From assembly GCF_000406165.1 (NCBI RefSeq), contig NZ_CM001977.1, positions 2,272,396-2,336,395 of the forward strand: DNA of 64,000 nucleotides, given 5' to 3'. This document shows positions 33,158-42,548 of this stretch, in pieces. The stretch is from Dickeya zeae NCPPB 2538 (GTDB lineage Bacteria > Pseudomonadota > Gammaproteobacteria > Enterobacterales > Enterobacteriaceae). Under the pieces are notes generated by a model. The model saw only the letters and a program-made list of their open reading frames with translations, was not told the DNA's origin and searched no databases. The stretch's first letter is position 1, and each line of letters begins with the position of its first letter. The position numbers were made by a program, and so were the translations under genes.

Positions 33158-33562
33158 TTATTGGGCATTCGTGGTGGTATTTTTTATGTCGTCCTGTTTT
33201 TCTCCGGTACTGGCTTTCGTTTTTTCCCTGGTATTAGCGCTATCAGTATGATGTTTTTTCACCACCTTCTTCGCTGACTTCTCTTCAGCTTTCGTTTGTG
33301 TTTGTGCCGTGGCCTTTTCAGGTTTTATGGTTGCATCCCCACTGGCATTGGCTTTCACGGCTGATGCGTCAAGCTCTGCCCGTTTGGCTGCGTCCGTGTT
33401 GGCTTTATCCACCGCCTTACCCAGTGAAGACTCCGCCGATGCGGGTGTCGTACTGGCTGCCGTGGCGTTAGTTGCGCTTTTTTCCACCGTGGTGGTCGCT
33501 GCGTTGGCAGTTACATAAGTCGTTGCCAGTAAAACGCCTAAAAACAGTGGTTTCAGATTCAT
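33158..33562 (-). CDS. Exported Ala/Thr/Lys-rich low-complexity protein
   Basis: 134 residues: signal peptide MNLKPLFLGVLLATTYVTANA, then a disordered region rich in Ala, Thr and Lys (VEKSATNATAASTTPASAES, KSAKKVVKKHHTDSANTREK). The layout resembles acid-shock (Asr-type) and other intrinsically disordered periplasmic proteins, but no diagnostic motif is present. It is head-to-tail with the SGG-repeat gene on the same strand 256 bp upstream of it. Confidence 0.75.
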   Translation of the reverse strand: MNLKPLFLGVLLATTYVTANAATTTVEKSATNATAASTTPASAESSLGKAVDKANTDAAKRAELDASAVKANASGDATIKPEKATAQTQTKAEEKSAKKVVKKHHTDSANTREKTKASTGEKQDDIKNTTTNAQ

Positions 33563-33975
33563 GGTTGAAATCCTTCAGCAGAAATTTTTTTATTAGCCGG
33601 AATTAAATAAGCAATCTCACATTATTTATGGTGGCTAACGGTTGAAGTCATAACAGAGCGGCTTCGGGGGTTATTAAATCAAAAGCGATAATAAAAAGAA
33701 TATGGAATAGTCTGAGAAAAAAAGAGCGGTATTCAACGCTATTTTTAAATTTTTTTATAAGTTCCAGCGGTTATTAAATTAAGCAGAGGTTAACTGTTAC
33801 AGATTATGTATTTCCTGTCGAGTCTTATGTACCGGACACCTACGTGTTGGGTACACAGCACAAAAATAGCATCTTAAAAACGCAGATAAGGCAACCTATA
33901 ACCCGGTGAAAACCAATAAGGGCGATACTTATGGTATCGCCCTTATTGGCTGAGCTCTTAAACCACGCGTATGAT
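33563..33975. other. Gene-free stretch upstream of the low-complexity gene
   Basis: 413 bp, AT-rich in the middle, with no supported gene. It contains the lpxM terminator hairpin at 33913-33949 and presumably the promoter of the exported low-complexity gene. Confidence 0.6.
33913..33949 (-). terminator. 16-bp perfect hairpin, lpxM terminator
   Basis: CCAATAAGGGCGATAC (33913-33928) pairs perfectly with GTATCGCCCTTATTGG (33934-33949) around a 5-base loop; TTTTC follows on the minus strand, 26 bp beyond the lpxM stop. Confidence 0.85.
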
Positions 33976-34962
33976 TTATTTCTTGCGCGGGTACAAATCT
34001 TTGCGCAAATAGGGCTCAGTTTCCCCCGGTTTACGGGTTTTCAACAGCTTCAGAATCCAGGTGTACTGCTCAGGATTCGGCGCCACCAGATGCTCGACTT
34101 CTTCATTCATACGACGGGCGATAGTATGATCGTCTGCGCCATTGATGTCGCTCATTGGCGGGCGGATATAGATATCCAGTTGTGACGTTTTGCCGTTATA
34201 GACCGGAAACAGCGGTACGATTTCAGCCCGGCAGACCTTCATCAAACGGCCAATAGCAGGGAGTGTCGCTTTATAGGTCGCAAAGAAATCGACGAACTCG
34301 CTATGCTCCACGCCATGATCCTGATCTGGCAGATAATACCCCCAATACCCTTCGCGCACCGACCCAATAAACGGCTTGATTCCATCATTACGGGTATGCA
34401 GACGACCACCAAAACGACGGCGCAAGGTATTCCACAAATAATCCTGTAGCGGGTTTTTCTGATTGTGCATCATGGCCGCCATTTTCTGACCTTGCCAACT
34501 CATCAGCATCGCGGGGATATCGACAGCCCAGCCATGTGGCACCATGAAAATAATATTACGCTGCTGCTCCCGCAACGCATCGACAATCTCCATACCGTGC
34601 CAGCAAACGCGACGATAAGCGTGGCTTGCTGGCAATATTGCCAGTTCCACCATCATCAACATCGCCTGCGGCGCGGTCGCAAACATTTCATCAATAATAT
34701 GCTCGCGTTCGTTTTCCGTCAGTTGCGGCATGCATAACAACAAATTGATGCGTGCGCGCCGCCTGGCACCTTTAGAAAATCGCCCTACCCACCGACCTAG
34801 CGTCCCCAGGATAGGATCGCGCAGACGGGCGGGAATACATGCCAGCAGTGCCATTACCCCGACCACCAACCAAATTCCCCAGTAACGCGGATGCAAAAAA
34901 GCCGACGTAAACTGTGGGATGAATTCAGCGTTGGTTTTTCTTTCTTTCTTCTCTTGTTCCAT
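33976..34962 (-). CDS. lpxM: Lipid A myristoyl acyltransferase
   Basis: 328 residues of the LpxL/LpxM/HtrB family. One N-terminal membrane anchor (YWGIWLVVGVMALLACIP), catalytic HX4D/E-type site VPHGWAVDIP, and later YYLPDQDHGVEHSEFVDFF. It adds the last secondary acyl chain to Kdo2-lipid A at the inner membrane. Start at 34962 (MEQEKKERKTNAEF). Gene order lpxM-mepM-znuA supports LpxM over LpxL. Confidence 0.94.
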   Translation of the reverse strand: MEQEKKERKTNAEFIPQFTSAFLHPRYWGIWLVVGVMALLACIPARLRDPILGTLGRWVGRFSKGARRRARINLLLCMPQLTENEREHIIDEMFATAPQAMLMMVELAILPASHAYRRVCWHGMEIVDALREQQRNIIFMVPHGWAVDIPAMLMSWQGQKMAAMMHNQKNPLQDYLWNTLRRRFGGRLHTRNDGIKPFIGSVREGYWGYYLPDQDHGVEHSEFVDFFATYKATLPAIGRLMKVCRAEIVPLFPVYNGKTSQLDIYIRPPMSDINGADDHTIARRMNEEVEHLVAPNPEQYTWILKLLKTRKPGETEPYLRKDLYPRKK

Positions 34963-35064
34963 GCAACCACTCTTCATCACAAAATCGGGTTAATGATAAT
35001 CGCTACCCGATGTTTTGCAATTGAACACGCACTGGCCAGACATTTGCCCGTACGTGATAAAAAA

Positions 35065-35092
35065 ACAGCCGGCAGCGTTGACTGCCGGCTGT
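35065..35092 (-). terminator. Terminator of mepM
   Basis: ACAGCCGGCAG (35065-35075) pairs with CTGCCGGCTGT (35082-35092); on the minus strand a run of seven T follows. Confidence 0.88.
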
Positions 35093-35111
35093 CAATCATC
35101 CACAACGACAC

Positions 35112-36530
35112 TCAGTCCAGTTGCAGTTGAGGTAGAACTTCGCGCACATGCGCCAGATAATCACGACGTTCTTTACCCATCAAGCCCTCAGAGCGTGGCA
35201 ATTTCGCTGTGAGCGGGTTAACCGCCTGCTGGTTAATCCACAGTTCATAATGCAGATGTGGGCCAGTTGAGCGTCCGGTATTGCCGGATAACCCAATTCG
35301 GTCGCCGCGTTTCACCTTCTGCCCTGGCTTCACCAGCAAGCGGGTCATATGCATATAGCGGGTGGTATACTGACGCCCGTGACGCAAGGCGACGAAATTA
35401 CCGGCCTCGCTATCACGCTCTGCAACAACCACTTCACCATCACCCACCGCCAGCACCGGGGTGCCTACCGGCATAGAAAAGTCGACGCCACGGTGCGGCG
35501 CAATGCGGCCGGTGACCGGATTGAGACGACGTGGATTGAAATTAGAAGACACCTTGAACTGCTTCATGGTGGGAAAGCGCAGGAATCCACGCGTCAGGCC
35601 TGAACCTTCCCGGTCGTAGAATTTGCCGTCTTCAGCGCGGAACGCATAGTAATTTTTCCCGCCTGTACGCAAGCGAACGCCCTGCAACTCACTCTGCTCG
35701 CTGTGACCATCCAGGATCTCGCGGGAAATCAACACAGCAAAGCTATCGTCTTTACGCAACTTGCGGAAATCCAGTTGCCATTGCAATGCACGAATCACTT
35801 CGCGCACTTCGCTACTGGTCAACCCAGCAGCCTGAGCACTGCTGGCAAAACTGCCGTCGAGCCGTCCGGTCAGCACCTTGTTTTGCCAGTCGCCCTCAAC
35901 GTTTTCGATTTCCTCACGGAAGGCGTCGCCGCTGCGAGTATACGTGCGGCTTTCACGTCGAGAAACTTGCCAGGTCAGGGTTTGCAACGCACCATCTACA
36001 TCCAACGTCCAGCTCAATTGCTGGCCAATTTTTAAATTCCGCAGCGCCGCATTCTTGTCCGCCAGTGCGGCAATATCGGACATATCAATGCCATACTGGG
36101 TCAGAATACTGCTTAGTGTGTCACCGGTAGAAACAACGTACTCATGCGTATTATCAGAGTCTTTGTCATCCAGCTCGTCGCTGGCAATACCATTAGTCGT
36201 TGAGGGTTGGTCCAGCGGTTCACTGTTAACTTCGGAAACATCCGTCGTTGGTGCAGAGGCAGCCGTTTGCTGGGCAGCGACAGGCGGCAACGGATTACTG
36301 TCCAGAGGTTCACTGGCAGGAGGGTTCAGAGCCTGGCTCTGGGTCTGTGTTTGCGTTTTTTCGCTTTCCGCGTCTCTTACGATAACAGGTGCGTCATTGA
36401 CTGGTGGATATGTCATTGGCCGCCAGACAGCGGCGGCCAGTGTAACAACAGTCAGTGACCCCAACATCACACGGTGAGGTCGGGGCAGGCTGTTATACGC
36501 CAGAGCGATAGTTCGGACTATCTGCTGCAC
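35112..36530 (-). CDS. mepM: Murein DD-endopeptidase MepM
   Basis: 472 residues. N-terminal membrane anchor (VMLGSLTVVTLAAAVW), a low-complexity Asp/Ser/Gln linker, a LysM/OapA-like domain (YVVSTGDTLSSILTQYGI) and a C-terminal M23 peptidase with HRGVDFSMPVGTPVLAVGDG and GPHLHYEL zinc ligands. It opens D-Ala-mDAP crosslinks to allow cell wall growth. It lies 12 bp after znuA in the same direction, as in E. coli yebA. Confidence 0.95.
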   Translation of the reverse strand: MQQIVRTIALAYNSLPRPHRVMLGSLTVVTLAAAVWRPMTYPPVNDAPVIVRDAESEKTQTQTQSQALNPPASEPLDSNPLPPVAAQQTAASAPTTDVSEVNSEPLDQPSTTNGIASDELDDKDSDNTHEYVVSTGDTLSSILTQYGIDMSDIAALADKNAALRNLKIGQQLSWTLDVDGALQTLTWQVSRRESRTYTRSGDAFREEIENVEGDWQNKVLTGRLDGSFASSAQAAGLTSSEVREVIRALQWQLDFRKLRKDDSFAVLISREILDGHSEQSELQGVRLRTGGKNYYAFRAEDGKFYDREGSGLTRGFLRFPTMKQFKVSSNFNPRRLNPVTGRIAPHRGVDFSMPVGTPVLAVGDGEVVVAERDSEAGNFVALRHGRQYTTRYMHMTRLLVKPGQKVKRGDRIGLSGNTGRSTGPHLHYELWINQQAVNPLTAKLPRSEGLMGKERRDYLAHVREVLPQLQLD

Positions 36531-36542
36531 TTATTCCTATCC

Positions 36543-37568
36543 TCATGATTTTTCCTTCAGGCAGCTCAAATACTGTTCAGACAGTTGCGACAGAAAACGC
36601 ACATAGCTGTCTTGATCCAGTGCAATGTCACTTCCCAATGGGTCCAGCACGCCGATGCGCACGTCAGTTCCCTTGGCGACAGCATTGATGACCGCTGGCC
36701 TGAATTGTGGTTCAGCAAAAACGCAAACCGCTTTATGCTCAACCAACTGTGTTCGTATTTGGTTTAAACGCTGTGCGCCGGGTGCAATAGCCGGGTTGAT
36801 AGTAAAATGCCCCAGCGGGGTCAACCCGTAATGCTGTTCGAAGTAGCCATAGGCATCGTGGAACACGAAATACCCCTTGCCACGCACAGGCGTCAGCATA
36901 TTAACAATATTTTTATCTGCCTGTGCAAGTTTCTCAGTGAATTTACGCAGATTTGCATCCAGTTTGTCTTTATTCTGCGGCATGAGTTCCACTAATTTTG
37001 CATGAATCGCAATGGCCGACGCCTGCGCCATTTCCGGCGACAGCCAGATATGCATATTAAACTCACCGTGATGATGCCCATCATCATCGCTATCCTGATG
37101 ATTTTCAGGCTCATTGCTGTGATCATGCTCGAGGCTGGCGTGATTGTCATGATCAGCGTCATGATGCGTATCATTTTCTGCTGCCGCCTGTTCAGGATGT
37201 GATTCTTGTAACAATAGCGTGCGGATTGCCGGTTGCTGGCTTAAGGCGATTTGCCGCTCTGCAGGTAATGGCTGTAACGCTTTAGATAGAAAGGCTTCCA
37301 TTTCTGGACCGACCCAGATAACCAGTTGCGCCGATTTAAGGCGCTGTACATCAGACGGACGTAGTGCATAATCATGCGGCGATGCGCCGTCCGGGAGTAG
37401 CACTTCCGTGGGTGTCACACCGTCGGCGATAGCGGCGGCAATAAATGCCAGCGGGCGGATAGAGGTGACCACGGCAGCACAGGCCGTCGACGCACTAGCC
37501 AAAGCAGCCAATAATGCACCCGTGGCGAGCACGGTGTTTAGCCATTTATAATGAGTTATTCGCAACAT
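36543..37568 (-). CDS. znuA: Zinc ABC transporter substrate-binding protein
   Basis: 341 residues. Signal peptide, then the cluster A-I fold. A His/Asp-rich loop (about residues 130-170, several HH and HDH clusters) lies between the zinc ligands, typical of zinc rather than manganese receptors. Binding His residues lie in DGASPHDYAL, FNMHIWLSP and YFVFHDAYGYF. It is divergent from znuCB with a Zur box between. Confidence 0.96.
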   Translation of the reverse strand: MLRITHYKWLNTVLATGALLAALASASTACAAVVTSIRPLAFIAAAIADGVTPTEVLLPDGASPHDYALRPSDVQRLKSAQLVIWVGPEMEAFLSKALQPLPAERQIALSQQPAIRTLLLQESHPEQAAAENDTHHDADHDNHASLEHDHSNEPENHQDSDDDGHHHGEFNMHIWLSPEMAQASAIAIHAKLVELMPQNKDKLDANLRKFTEKLAQADKNIVNMLTPVRGKGYFVFHDAYGYFEQHYGLTPLGHFTINPAIAPGAQRLNQIRTQLVEHKAVCVFAEPQFRPAVINAVAKGTDVRIGVLDPLGSDIALDQDSYVRFLSQLSEQYLSCLKEKS

Positions 37569-37597
37569 ACCTAATCATCCGTCGATTTATTAACAAA

Positions 37598-37620
37598 AAC
37601 GCGTTATATTATAACGTCAC
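37598..37620. promoter_or_regulatory. Zur operator of znuA/znuCB
   Basis: CGTTATATTATAACG (37602-37616) is a near-perfect palindrome matching the core GTTATAWTATAAC of the Zur box, in the divergent promoter region. Confidence 0.85.
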
Positions 37621-37643
37621 ACATCCTCTGCAAACAGAATTCT

Positions 37644-38402
37644 ATGTCAACGCTGGTTTCACTGGAAAATATTGGCGTGCAGTTTGGCAACAAATCTGTA
37701 CTCAATGATATTTCTTTTACATTGCAGGCTGGTCGTATTTTGACGTTGCTTGGGCCAAATGGCGCGGGGAAATCCACGCTGGTAAGGGTGGTGCTGGGTT
37801 TGCAACCTCCCACCCGCGGTACACTGACGCGGTCTGCGGGTCTTGGCATTGGGTATGTACCGCAAAAACTGCATCTGGACCCTACCTTGCCCTTAACGGT
37901 AAAACGCTTTATGCAATTACGCCCAGGGGTGAAGACGCAAGACATTATGCCGGCATTAAAACGTGTGCAGGCAGGCCATCTGCTTGAACAGCCGATGCAA
38001 AAGCTCTCGGGTGGCGAAACCCAACGCGTTTTGTTAGCGCGCGCGATCCTCGCCCGTCCACAACTGTTGGTGTTGGACGAACCCACGCAGGGGGTCGACG
38101 TCAATGGACAGTTGGCGTTGTACGAGCTGATTAATCAATTGCGGCAAGAGTACCAATGCGGTGTGTTAATGGTTTCCCACGATCTGCATCTGGTGATGGC
38201 GAAAACCGATGAGGTTCTGTGTCTTAATCAACATATTTGTTGTTCGGGCACGCCGGAAGTCGTGTCGCTGCACCCGGAATTTTTAGCCATGTTCGGCCAC
38301 CGTGGTGCCGGACAGCTGGCTATTTACCGCCATCATCACAATCACCGTCACGATCTGAACGGAAAAATTATCTTAAAACGACAGGATGGTAATAACGCAT
38401 GA
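37644..38402 (+). CDS. znuC: Zinc ABC transporter ATPase
   Basis: 252 residues. Walker A LLGPNGAGKST, signature KLSGGETQRVLLARAI, Walker B LLVLDEPTQGVD and the switch His in MVSHDLH. A His-rich tail (YRHHHNHRHD) probably buffers zinc. The last 4 bp overlap znuB (ATGA). Confidence 0.96.
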   Translation: MSTLVSLENIGVQFGNKSVLNDISFTLQAGRILTLLGPNGAGKSTLVRVVLGLQPPTRGTLTRSAGLGIGYVPQKLHLDPTLPLTVKRFMQLRPGVKTQDIMPALKRVQAGHLLEQPMQKLSGGETQRVLLARAILARPQLLVLDEPTQGVDVNGQLALYELINQLRQEYQCGVLMVSHDLHLVMAKTDEVLCLNQHICCSGTPEVVSLHPEFLAMFGHRGAGQLAIYRHHHNHRHDLNGKIILKRQDGNNA

Positions 38403-39184
38403 TTGAGTTGTTGTTGCCCGGCTGGCTGGCAGGGGTATGTCTGGCTGTGGCGGCAGGTCCGCTTGGTTCTTTTGTCGTGTGGCGCCGTATGTCCTATTTT
38501 GGTGATACTCTCGCCCATGCTTCATTACTCGGCGTCGCGATAGGGTTATTGTTAGGCGTTAACCTGTTCTATGCGGTGATCGCCATTACCCTGTTGCTGG
38601 CGGTGGGTCTGGTCTGGTTGGAGAGACGCCCAGGACTAGCGATCGATACCCTGCTCGGCATTATGGCGCACAGTGCACTGTCATTGGGTCTGGTAGTAGT
38701 CAGTCTGATGAATAATGTCCGCGTCGACCTGATGGCGTATTTGTTTGGCGACCTGCTGGCCGTCACCAGTGAAGATTTGTGGCTGATAGGGCCGGGTGTA
38801 CTGCTGGTACTCGCTGTGTTGGGGTGGCAGTGGCAGGCGCTACTCTCCATGACAGTCAGCCCTGAACTGGCGCACGTTGACGGTGTAGCTATCGCTCGCA
38901 CCAAACTGATTCTGATGCTGGTCACCGCATTAACCATCGGGCTGGCGATGAAATTTGTCGGTGCACTGATCATCACTTCACTGTTGATTATCCCTGCCGC
39001 TACCGCACGCCGATTTTCCCGCACACCGGAACAGATGGCTCTTTGCGCGATGGGCGCAGGTATTCTGGCTGTCACCGGTGGGCTTGCCTTCTCAGCAGAA
39101 GCGAATACACCAGCGGGCCCTTCCGTTGTGCTATGCGCATCACTGCTGTTCATTCTCAGTCTGCTAAAAAAGCAGGCTGCTTGA
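38399..39184 (+). CDS. znuB: Zinc ABC transporter permease
   Basis: 261 residues, eight or nine membrane segments of the ABC-3 permease family: VVWRRMSYFGDTLAHASLLG (loop to ATPase), LMAYLFGDLLAVTSEDL and GALIITSLLIIPAATARRFS. It is translationally coupled to znuC. Confidence 0.95.
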   Translation: MIELLLPGWLAGVCLAVAAGPLGSFVVWRRMSYFGDTLAHASLLGVAIGLLLGVNLFYAVIAITLLLAVGLVWLERRPGLAIDTLLGIMAHSALSLGLVVVSLMNNVRVDLMAYLFGDLLAVTSEDLWLIGPGVLLVLAVLGWQWQALLSMTVSPELAHVDGVAIARTKLILMLVTALTIGLAMKFVGALIITSLLIIPAATARRFSRTPEQMALCAMGAGILAVTGGLAFSAEANTPAGPSVVLCASLLFILSLLKKQAA

Positions 39185-39237
39185 TCTGGCGTATCGCGCT
39201 ACGGTAAAACAATCCCCACCTGTTGCAAGAACCAGAG

Positions 39238-39265
39238 TTGCCGCCAGCTTATAAACTGGCGGCAA
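39238..39265. terminator. Hairpin between znuB and ruvB
   Basis: TTGCCGCCAG (39238-39247) and CTGGCGGCAA (39256-39265) form a 10-bp stem between convergent genes. There is no long T-tract, so the terminator call rests on position. Confidence 0.6.
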
Positions 39266-39304
39266 TAACGGATAGATGTGGTTGACTCTATCGTCTTGTC
39301 CTAT

Positions 39305-40315
39305 TTACTCACCATGTTCACGAGTTAGCCCGAAATGGCGATAGGCATGCTGTGTCGCAATGCGCCCCCGTGGCGTACGTTGCAGAAAACCCTGCTGAAT
39401 CAGGTAAGGCTCCAGCACATCCTCAATGGTTTCGCGTTCTTCGCCGATAGCCGCCGCCAGATTGTCCAACCCCACCGGACCACCCATAAATTTATCGATA
39501 ACCGCCAGCAGCAGTTTGCGGTCCATATAATCAAAACCTTCGGAGTCAACCGCCAGCATATCCAACGCCTGCACAGCGACGTCTGCTGAAATTGCACCGT
39601 CTGATTTCACTTCGGAGAAATCTCGCACCCGGCGCAGCAGTCGATTAGCGATACGCGGCGTACCGCGTGACCGGCGGGCTATCTCCAGCGCACCGTCACC
39701 CGTCATATCCAACCCCAGACATTGCGCACTGCGTTGCACGATATGCTGTAAATCAGCCACCTGATAGAACTCGAGGCGCTGCACAATACCAAAACGATCT
39801 CGTAGCGGTGATGTCAGCGAACCCGCGCGGGTTGTCGCACCGACCAACGTAAAAGGCGGCAAATCCAGCTTGATGGAACGTGCCGCTGGCCCCTCACCTA
39901 TCATGATGTCCAACTGATAATCTTCCATCGCAGGATAGAGCACCTCCTCCACCACCGGTGACAGACGATGAATTTCGTCGATAAACAGCACATCATGTGG
40001 TTCAAGGTTAGTGAGCAGCGCCGCTAGATCGCCTGCTTTTTCCAGCACAGGTCCGGAGGTCGTACGCAGATTGACGCCCATCTCGTTAGCGACAATATTC
40101 GCCAGTGTGGTTTTCCCCAACCCCGGCGGGCCGAAAATCAACAGATGGTCAAGCGCATCACCTCGTTTGCGGGCCGCCTCGATAAAAATCTCCATCTGTT
40201 CCCGCACCACCGGCTGTCCGACATACTCTGACAGCAGCTTAGGACGAATGGCGCGATCCAGTATCTCTTCATCAGAGGCTGCCGCAGGTGAAATCAGACG
40301 ATCGGCTTCAATCAT
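39305..40315 (-). CDS. ruvB: Holliday junction branch migration ATPase RuvB
   Basis: 336 residues. Walker A FGPPGLGKTTLANI, Walker B VLFIDEIHRLSP, sensor LVGATTRAGSLTSPLRDRFG and the C-terminal winged helix with RTPRGRIAT. It drives branch migration with RuvA. Its start is 7 bp after the ruvA stop; the pair is an SOS operon. Confidence 0.97.
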   Translation of the reverse strand: MIEADRLISPAAASDEEILDRAIRPKLLSEYVGQPVVREQMEIFIEAARKRGDALDHLLIFGPPGLGKTTLANIVANEMGVNLRTTSGPVLEKAGDLAALLTNLEPHDVLFIDEIHRLSPVVEEVLYPAMEDYQLDIMIGEGPAARSIKLDLPPFTLVGATTRAGSLTSPLRDRFGIVQRLEFYQVADLQHIVQRSAQCLGLDMTGDGALEIARRSRGTPRIANRLLRRVRDFSEVKSDGAISADVAVQALDMLAVDSEGFDYMDRKLLLAVIDKFMGGPVGLDNLAAAIGEERETIEDVLEPYLIQQGFLQRTPRGRIATQHAYRHFGLTREHGE

Positions 40316-40322
40316 ATATACC

Positions 40323-40940
40323 TCACAACGCAGCGCGCAGCGCGTCCCTGATCAGGGTTTCGCAGTCAGCGCCCGGTCGAGAGACTTTACTCACCATCCT
40401 GCCCGCTTCCTGTGGTTTATAACCGAGTGCGACCAGCGCAGCTTCAGCCTCAGCCAGCGGGTCCGTTTCCGGTGTTGCATTCCCGGTTGCCGTTGGCAAG
40501 GCGATATCACTGGCGGCATTAAACAAATCGCCATTCAGGCCTTTAAAGCGATCTTTCATTTCCACAACCAGCCGCTCGGCGGTTTTCTTGCCGACTCCCG
40601 GCAATTTCACCAGCGCGTTAATTTCCTGGCGTTCCACCGCGCTGACAAACTGCTGAGCCGACATGCCTGATAGAATCGCCAGTGCCAGCTTCGGCCCCAC
40701 GCCATTGACTTTGATCAGTTCACGAAACAAAGAGCGCTCTTGTTTATTGTTAAACCCAAACAACAGTTGCGCGTCTTCACGCACCACAAAATGGGTAAAA
40801 ATCACCGATTCCTGACCGAGATCCGGCAACTCGTAAAAGCAGGTCATCGGCATATGCACTTCATAACCCACCCCCCCAACTTCCAGCAGTACCTGCGGGG
40901 GTTGTTTTTCTACAATAATGCCTCTGAGTCTACCTATCAC
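40323..40940 (-). CDS. ruvA: Holliday junction DNA-binding protein RuvA
   Basis: 205 residues. OB-fold start MIGRLRGIIVEKQPPQVLLE, two HhH motifs (LIKVNGVGPKLALAIL and LVKLPGVGKKTAERLV) and a C-terminal UBA-like domain (LVALGYKPQEAGRM) that contacts RuvB. It tetramerises on four-way junctions. The LexA box lies 53 bp upstream. Confidence 0.97.
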   Translation of the reverse strand: MIGRLRGIIVEKQPPQVLLEVGGVGYEVHMPMTCFYELPDLGQESVIFTHFVVREDAQLLFGFNNKQERSLFRELIKVNGVGPKLALAILSGMSAQQFVSAVERQEINALVKLPGVGKKTAERLVVEMKDRFKGLNGDLFNAASDIALPTATGNATPETDPLAEAEAALVALGYKPQEAGRMVSKVSRPGADCETLIRDALRAAL

Positions 40941-40992
40941 GTGATGCTCCTGCGGTATGGGCTAAGGTGTAATTCTGTATCATAAAAAAAGG

Positions 40993-41008
40993 CTGGATAG
41001 ATATCCAG
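40993..41008. promoter_or_regulatory. LexA box (SOS) of ruvAB
   Basis: CTGGATAGATATCCAG matches the LexA rule CTG-N10-CAG and resembles the known ruvAB operator of E. coli. The same segment with its outer GG/CC forms a hairpin followed by seven T on the minus strand. The box may therefore also end ruvC transcripts. Confidence 0.88.
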
Positions 41009-41145
41009 CCGAATATACGAAAAACGCGTGCGCACTTCAGGAATGGGCGTAATACGCTGCATTACTCTGCTCAGCCAGCCTCCCCTCGTCGTGTGGGTTG
41101 CCATCGCATGAAGAAGACGCGCAGAAGATCCGATCGCTGCTGTAA

Positions 41146-41168
41146 AAAAAACGCCGGTTTCCCGGCGC
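41146..41168 (-). terminator. Terminator of ruvC
   Basis: On the minus strand GCGCCGGGAAACCGGCG is followed by eight T, directly after the ruvC stop. It separates ruvC (not SOS) from ruvAB. Confidence 0.85.
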
Positions 41169-41171
41169 ATT

Positions 41172-41693
41172 TTAGCGTAACCGACCGCGCGCGAGGTTGA
41201 GCCTCGTGCTACTCACCTGCAGGGCATTCTGACTGATATGACAGTGCGTAATGGCAATCGCCAGTGCATCGGCAGCATCTGCCTGCGGGTTAGCCGACAA
41301 TTTAAGCAGCGTTTTCACCATGTGTTGTACCTGGCTTTTTTCCGCCGCCCCCGTGCCGACCACCGTTTGCTTTACCTGCCGGGCCGCATATTCAAATACC
41401 GGCAGTGACTGATTTACCGCTGCAACAATGGCCGCACCGCGCGCCTGACCCAGTTTTAGCGCCGAATCCGCATTGCGAGCCATAAACACCTGCTCGATAG
41501 CGAAATAGTCGGGTTGAAATTGGGTGATGATTTCGCTGACACCAGCATAAATCAGCTTAAGGCGTGTAGGCAGATCATCTACCCCAGTACGAATACATCC
41601 ACTGCCTAAATAGGTTATCTGCCGTCCCTGCTGGCGGACAATACCGTAGCCGGTCACACGGGAACCGGGGTCGATACCGAGAATAATACTCAT
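41172..41693 (-). CDS. ruvC: Holliday junction resolvase RuvC
   Basis: 173 residues. RNase H fold with acidic catalytic residues: Asp8 (ILGIDPGSRVTGYG, Asp7 in mature numbering), Glu in FAIEQVFMARN, and the pair in ADAADALAIAITH. It resolves junctions held by RuvAB. It follows yebC by 40 bp in the same direction. Confidence 0.97.
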   Translation of the reverse strand: MSIILGIDPGSRVTGYGIVRQQGRQITYLGSGCIRTGVDDLPTRLKLIYAGVSEIITQFQPDYFAIEQVFMARNADSALKLGQARGAAIVAAVNQSLPVFEYAARQVKQTVVGTGAAEKSQVQHMVKTLLKLSANPQADAADALAIAITHCHISQNALQVSSTRLNLARGRLR

Positions 41694-41733
41694 CGTTCTT
41701 CCCCAGTCACCCGTTGAAAGGAAGGGACTGCCA

Positions 41734-42477
41734 TTACAGCAGTGCCGCTACCTCGTCGGAGATCTCACCGTTGTGATAAACCTCCTGAACGTCATCGCAA
41801 TCTTCCAGCATGTCGATCAAACGCATCAGTTTTGGTGCGGTCTCTGCATCCATATCGGCTTTGGTAGACGGAATCATCGATACTTCAGCAGCCTCAGACA
41901 CCAGACCAGCGGCGTCCAACGCATCTTTTACCTGACCGAAGATTTCCCACGGCGTAAACACGTCGATGGCACCATCATCATAGGACACCACATCATCTGC
42001 ACCGGCTTCCAGCGCCGCATCCATCACCGTATCTTCATCCAGACCCGGAGCATAAGAAATTACGCCTTTCTTGGAGAACAGATAGGACACCGAGCCGTCG
42101 GTTCCCAGGTTGCCACCGCATTTGGTAAAGGCATGACGCACTTCAGACACGGTACGATTACGGTTGTCACTCAGGCATTCCACCATCACCGCTGTGCCGC
42201 CAGGGCCGTAACCTTCATAAATGATGGTTTCCATGTTGGCGTCTTCATCGCCACCCACACCGCGCGCGATCGCACGGTTCAGGGTGTCGCGCGTCATGTT
42301 ATTGGATAGCGCTTTATCGACAGCAGCACGCAGGCGCGGGTTAGAACCGGGATCGCCGCCGCCTAAACGGGCTGCGGTAACCAGCTCGCGGATAATTTTG
42401 GTGAAAATTTTACCGCGTTTAGCGTCCTGTGCCGCTTTGCGATGTTTAGTGTTGGCCCACTTACTATGACCTGCCAT
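41734..42477 (-). CDS. yebC: YebC/TACO1 family protein
   Basis: 247 residues starting MAGHSKWANTKHRKAAQDAK, one longer than E. coli. YebC-family proteins act as regulators or, in several species, help ribosomes through proline-rich stretches. That is of interest because this window also encodes five polyproline peptides. The upstream extension of the frame to 42567 overlaps nudB and is not used. Confidence 0.95.
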   Translation of the reverse strand: MAGHSKWANTKHRKAAQDAKRGKIFTKIIRELVTAARLGGGDPGSNPRLRAAVDKALSNNMTRDTLNRAIARGVGGDEDANMETIIYEGYGPGGTAVMVECLSDNRNRTVSEVRHAFTKCGGNLGTDGSVSYLFSKKGVISYAPGLDEDTVMDAALEAGADDVVSYDDGAIDVFTPWEIFGQVKDALDAAGLVSEAAEVSMIPSTKADMDAETAPKLMRLIDMLEDCDDVQEVYHNGEISDEVAALL

Positions 42478-42548
42478 AAAAATCTCCGAAAAAAGCCTGT
42501 TATTCCCTAACGTTATCGGGTTGCCGCGTTGCAGCACCCCAAAAGCGG

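Noticed and set aside
40984..41010. Simple terminator between ruvC and ruvA
   Set aside because: The core fits the LexA consensus and the known ruvAB operator; terminator activity is kept only as a side possibility.
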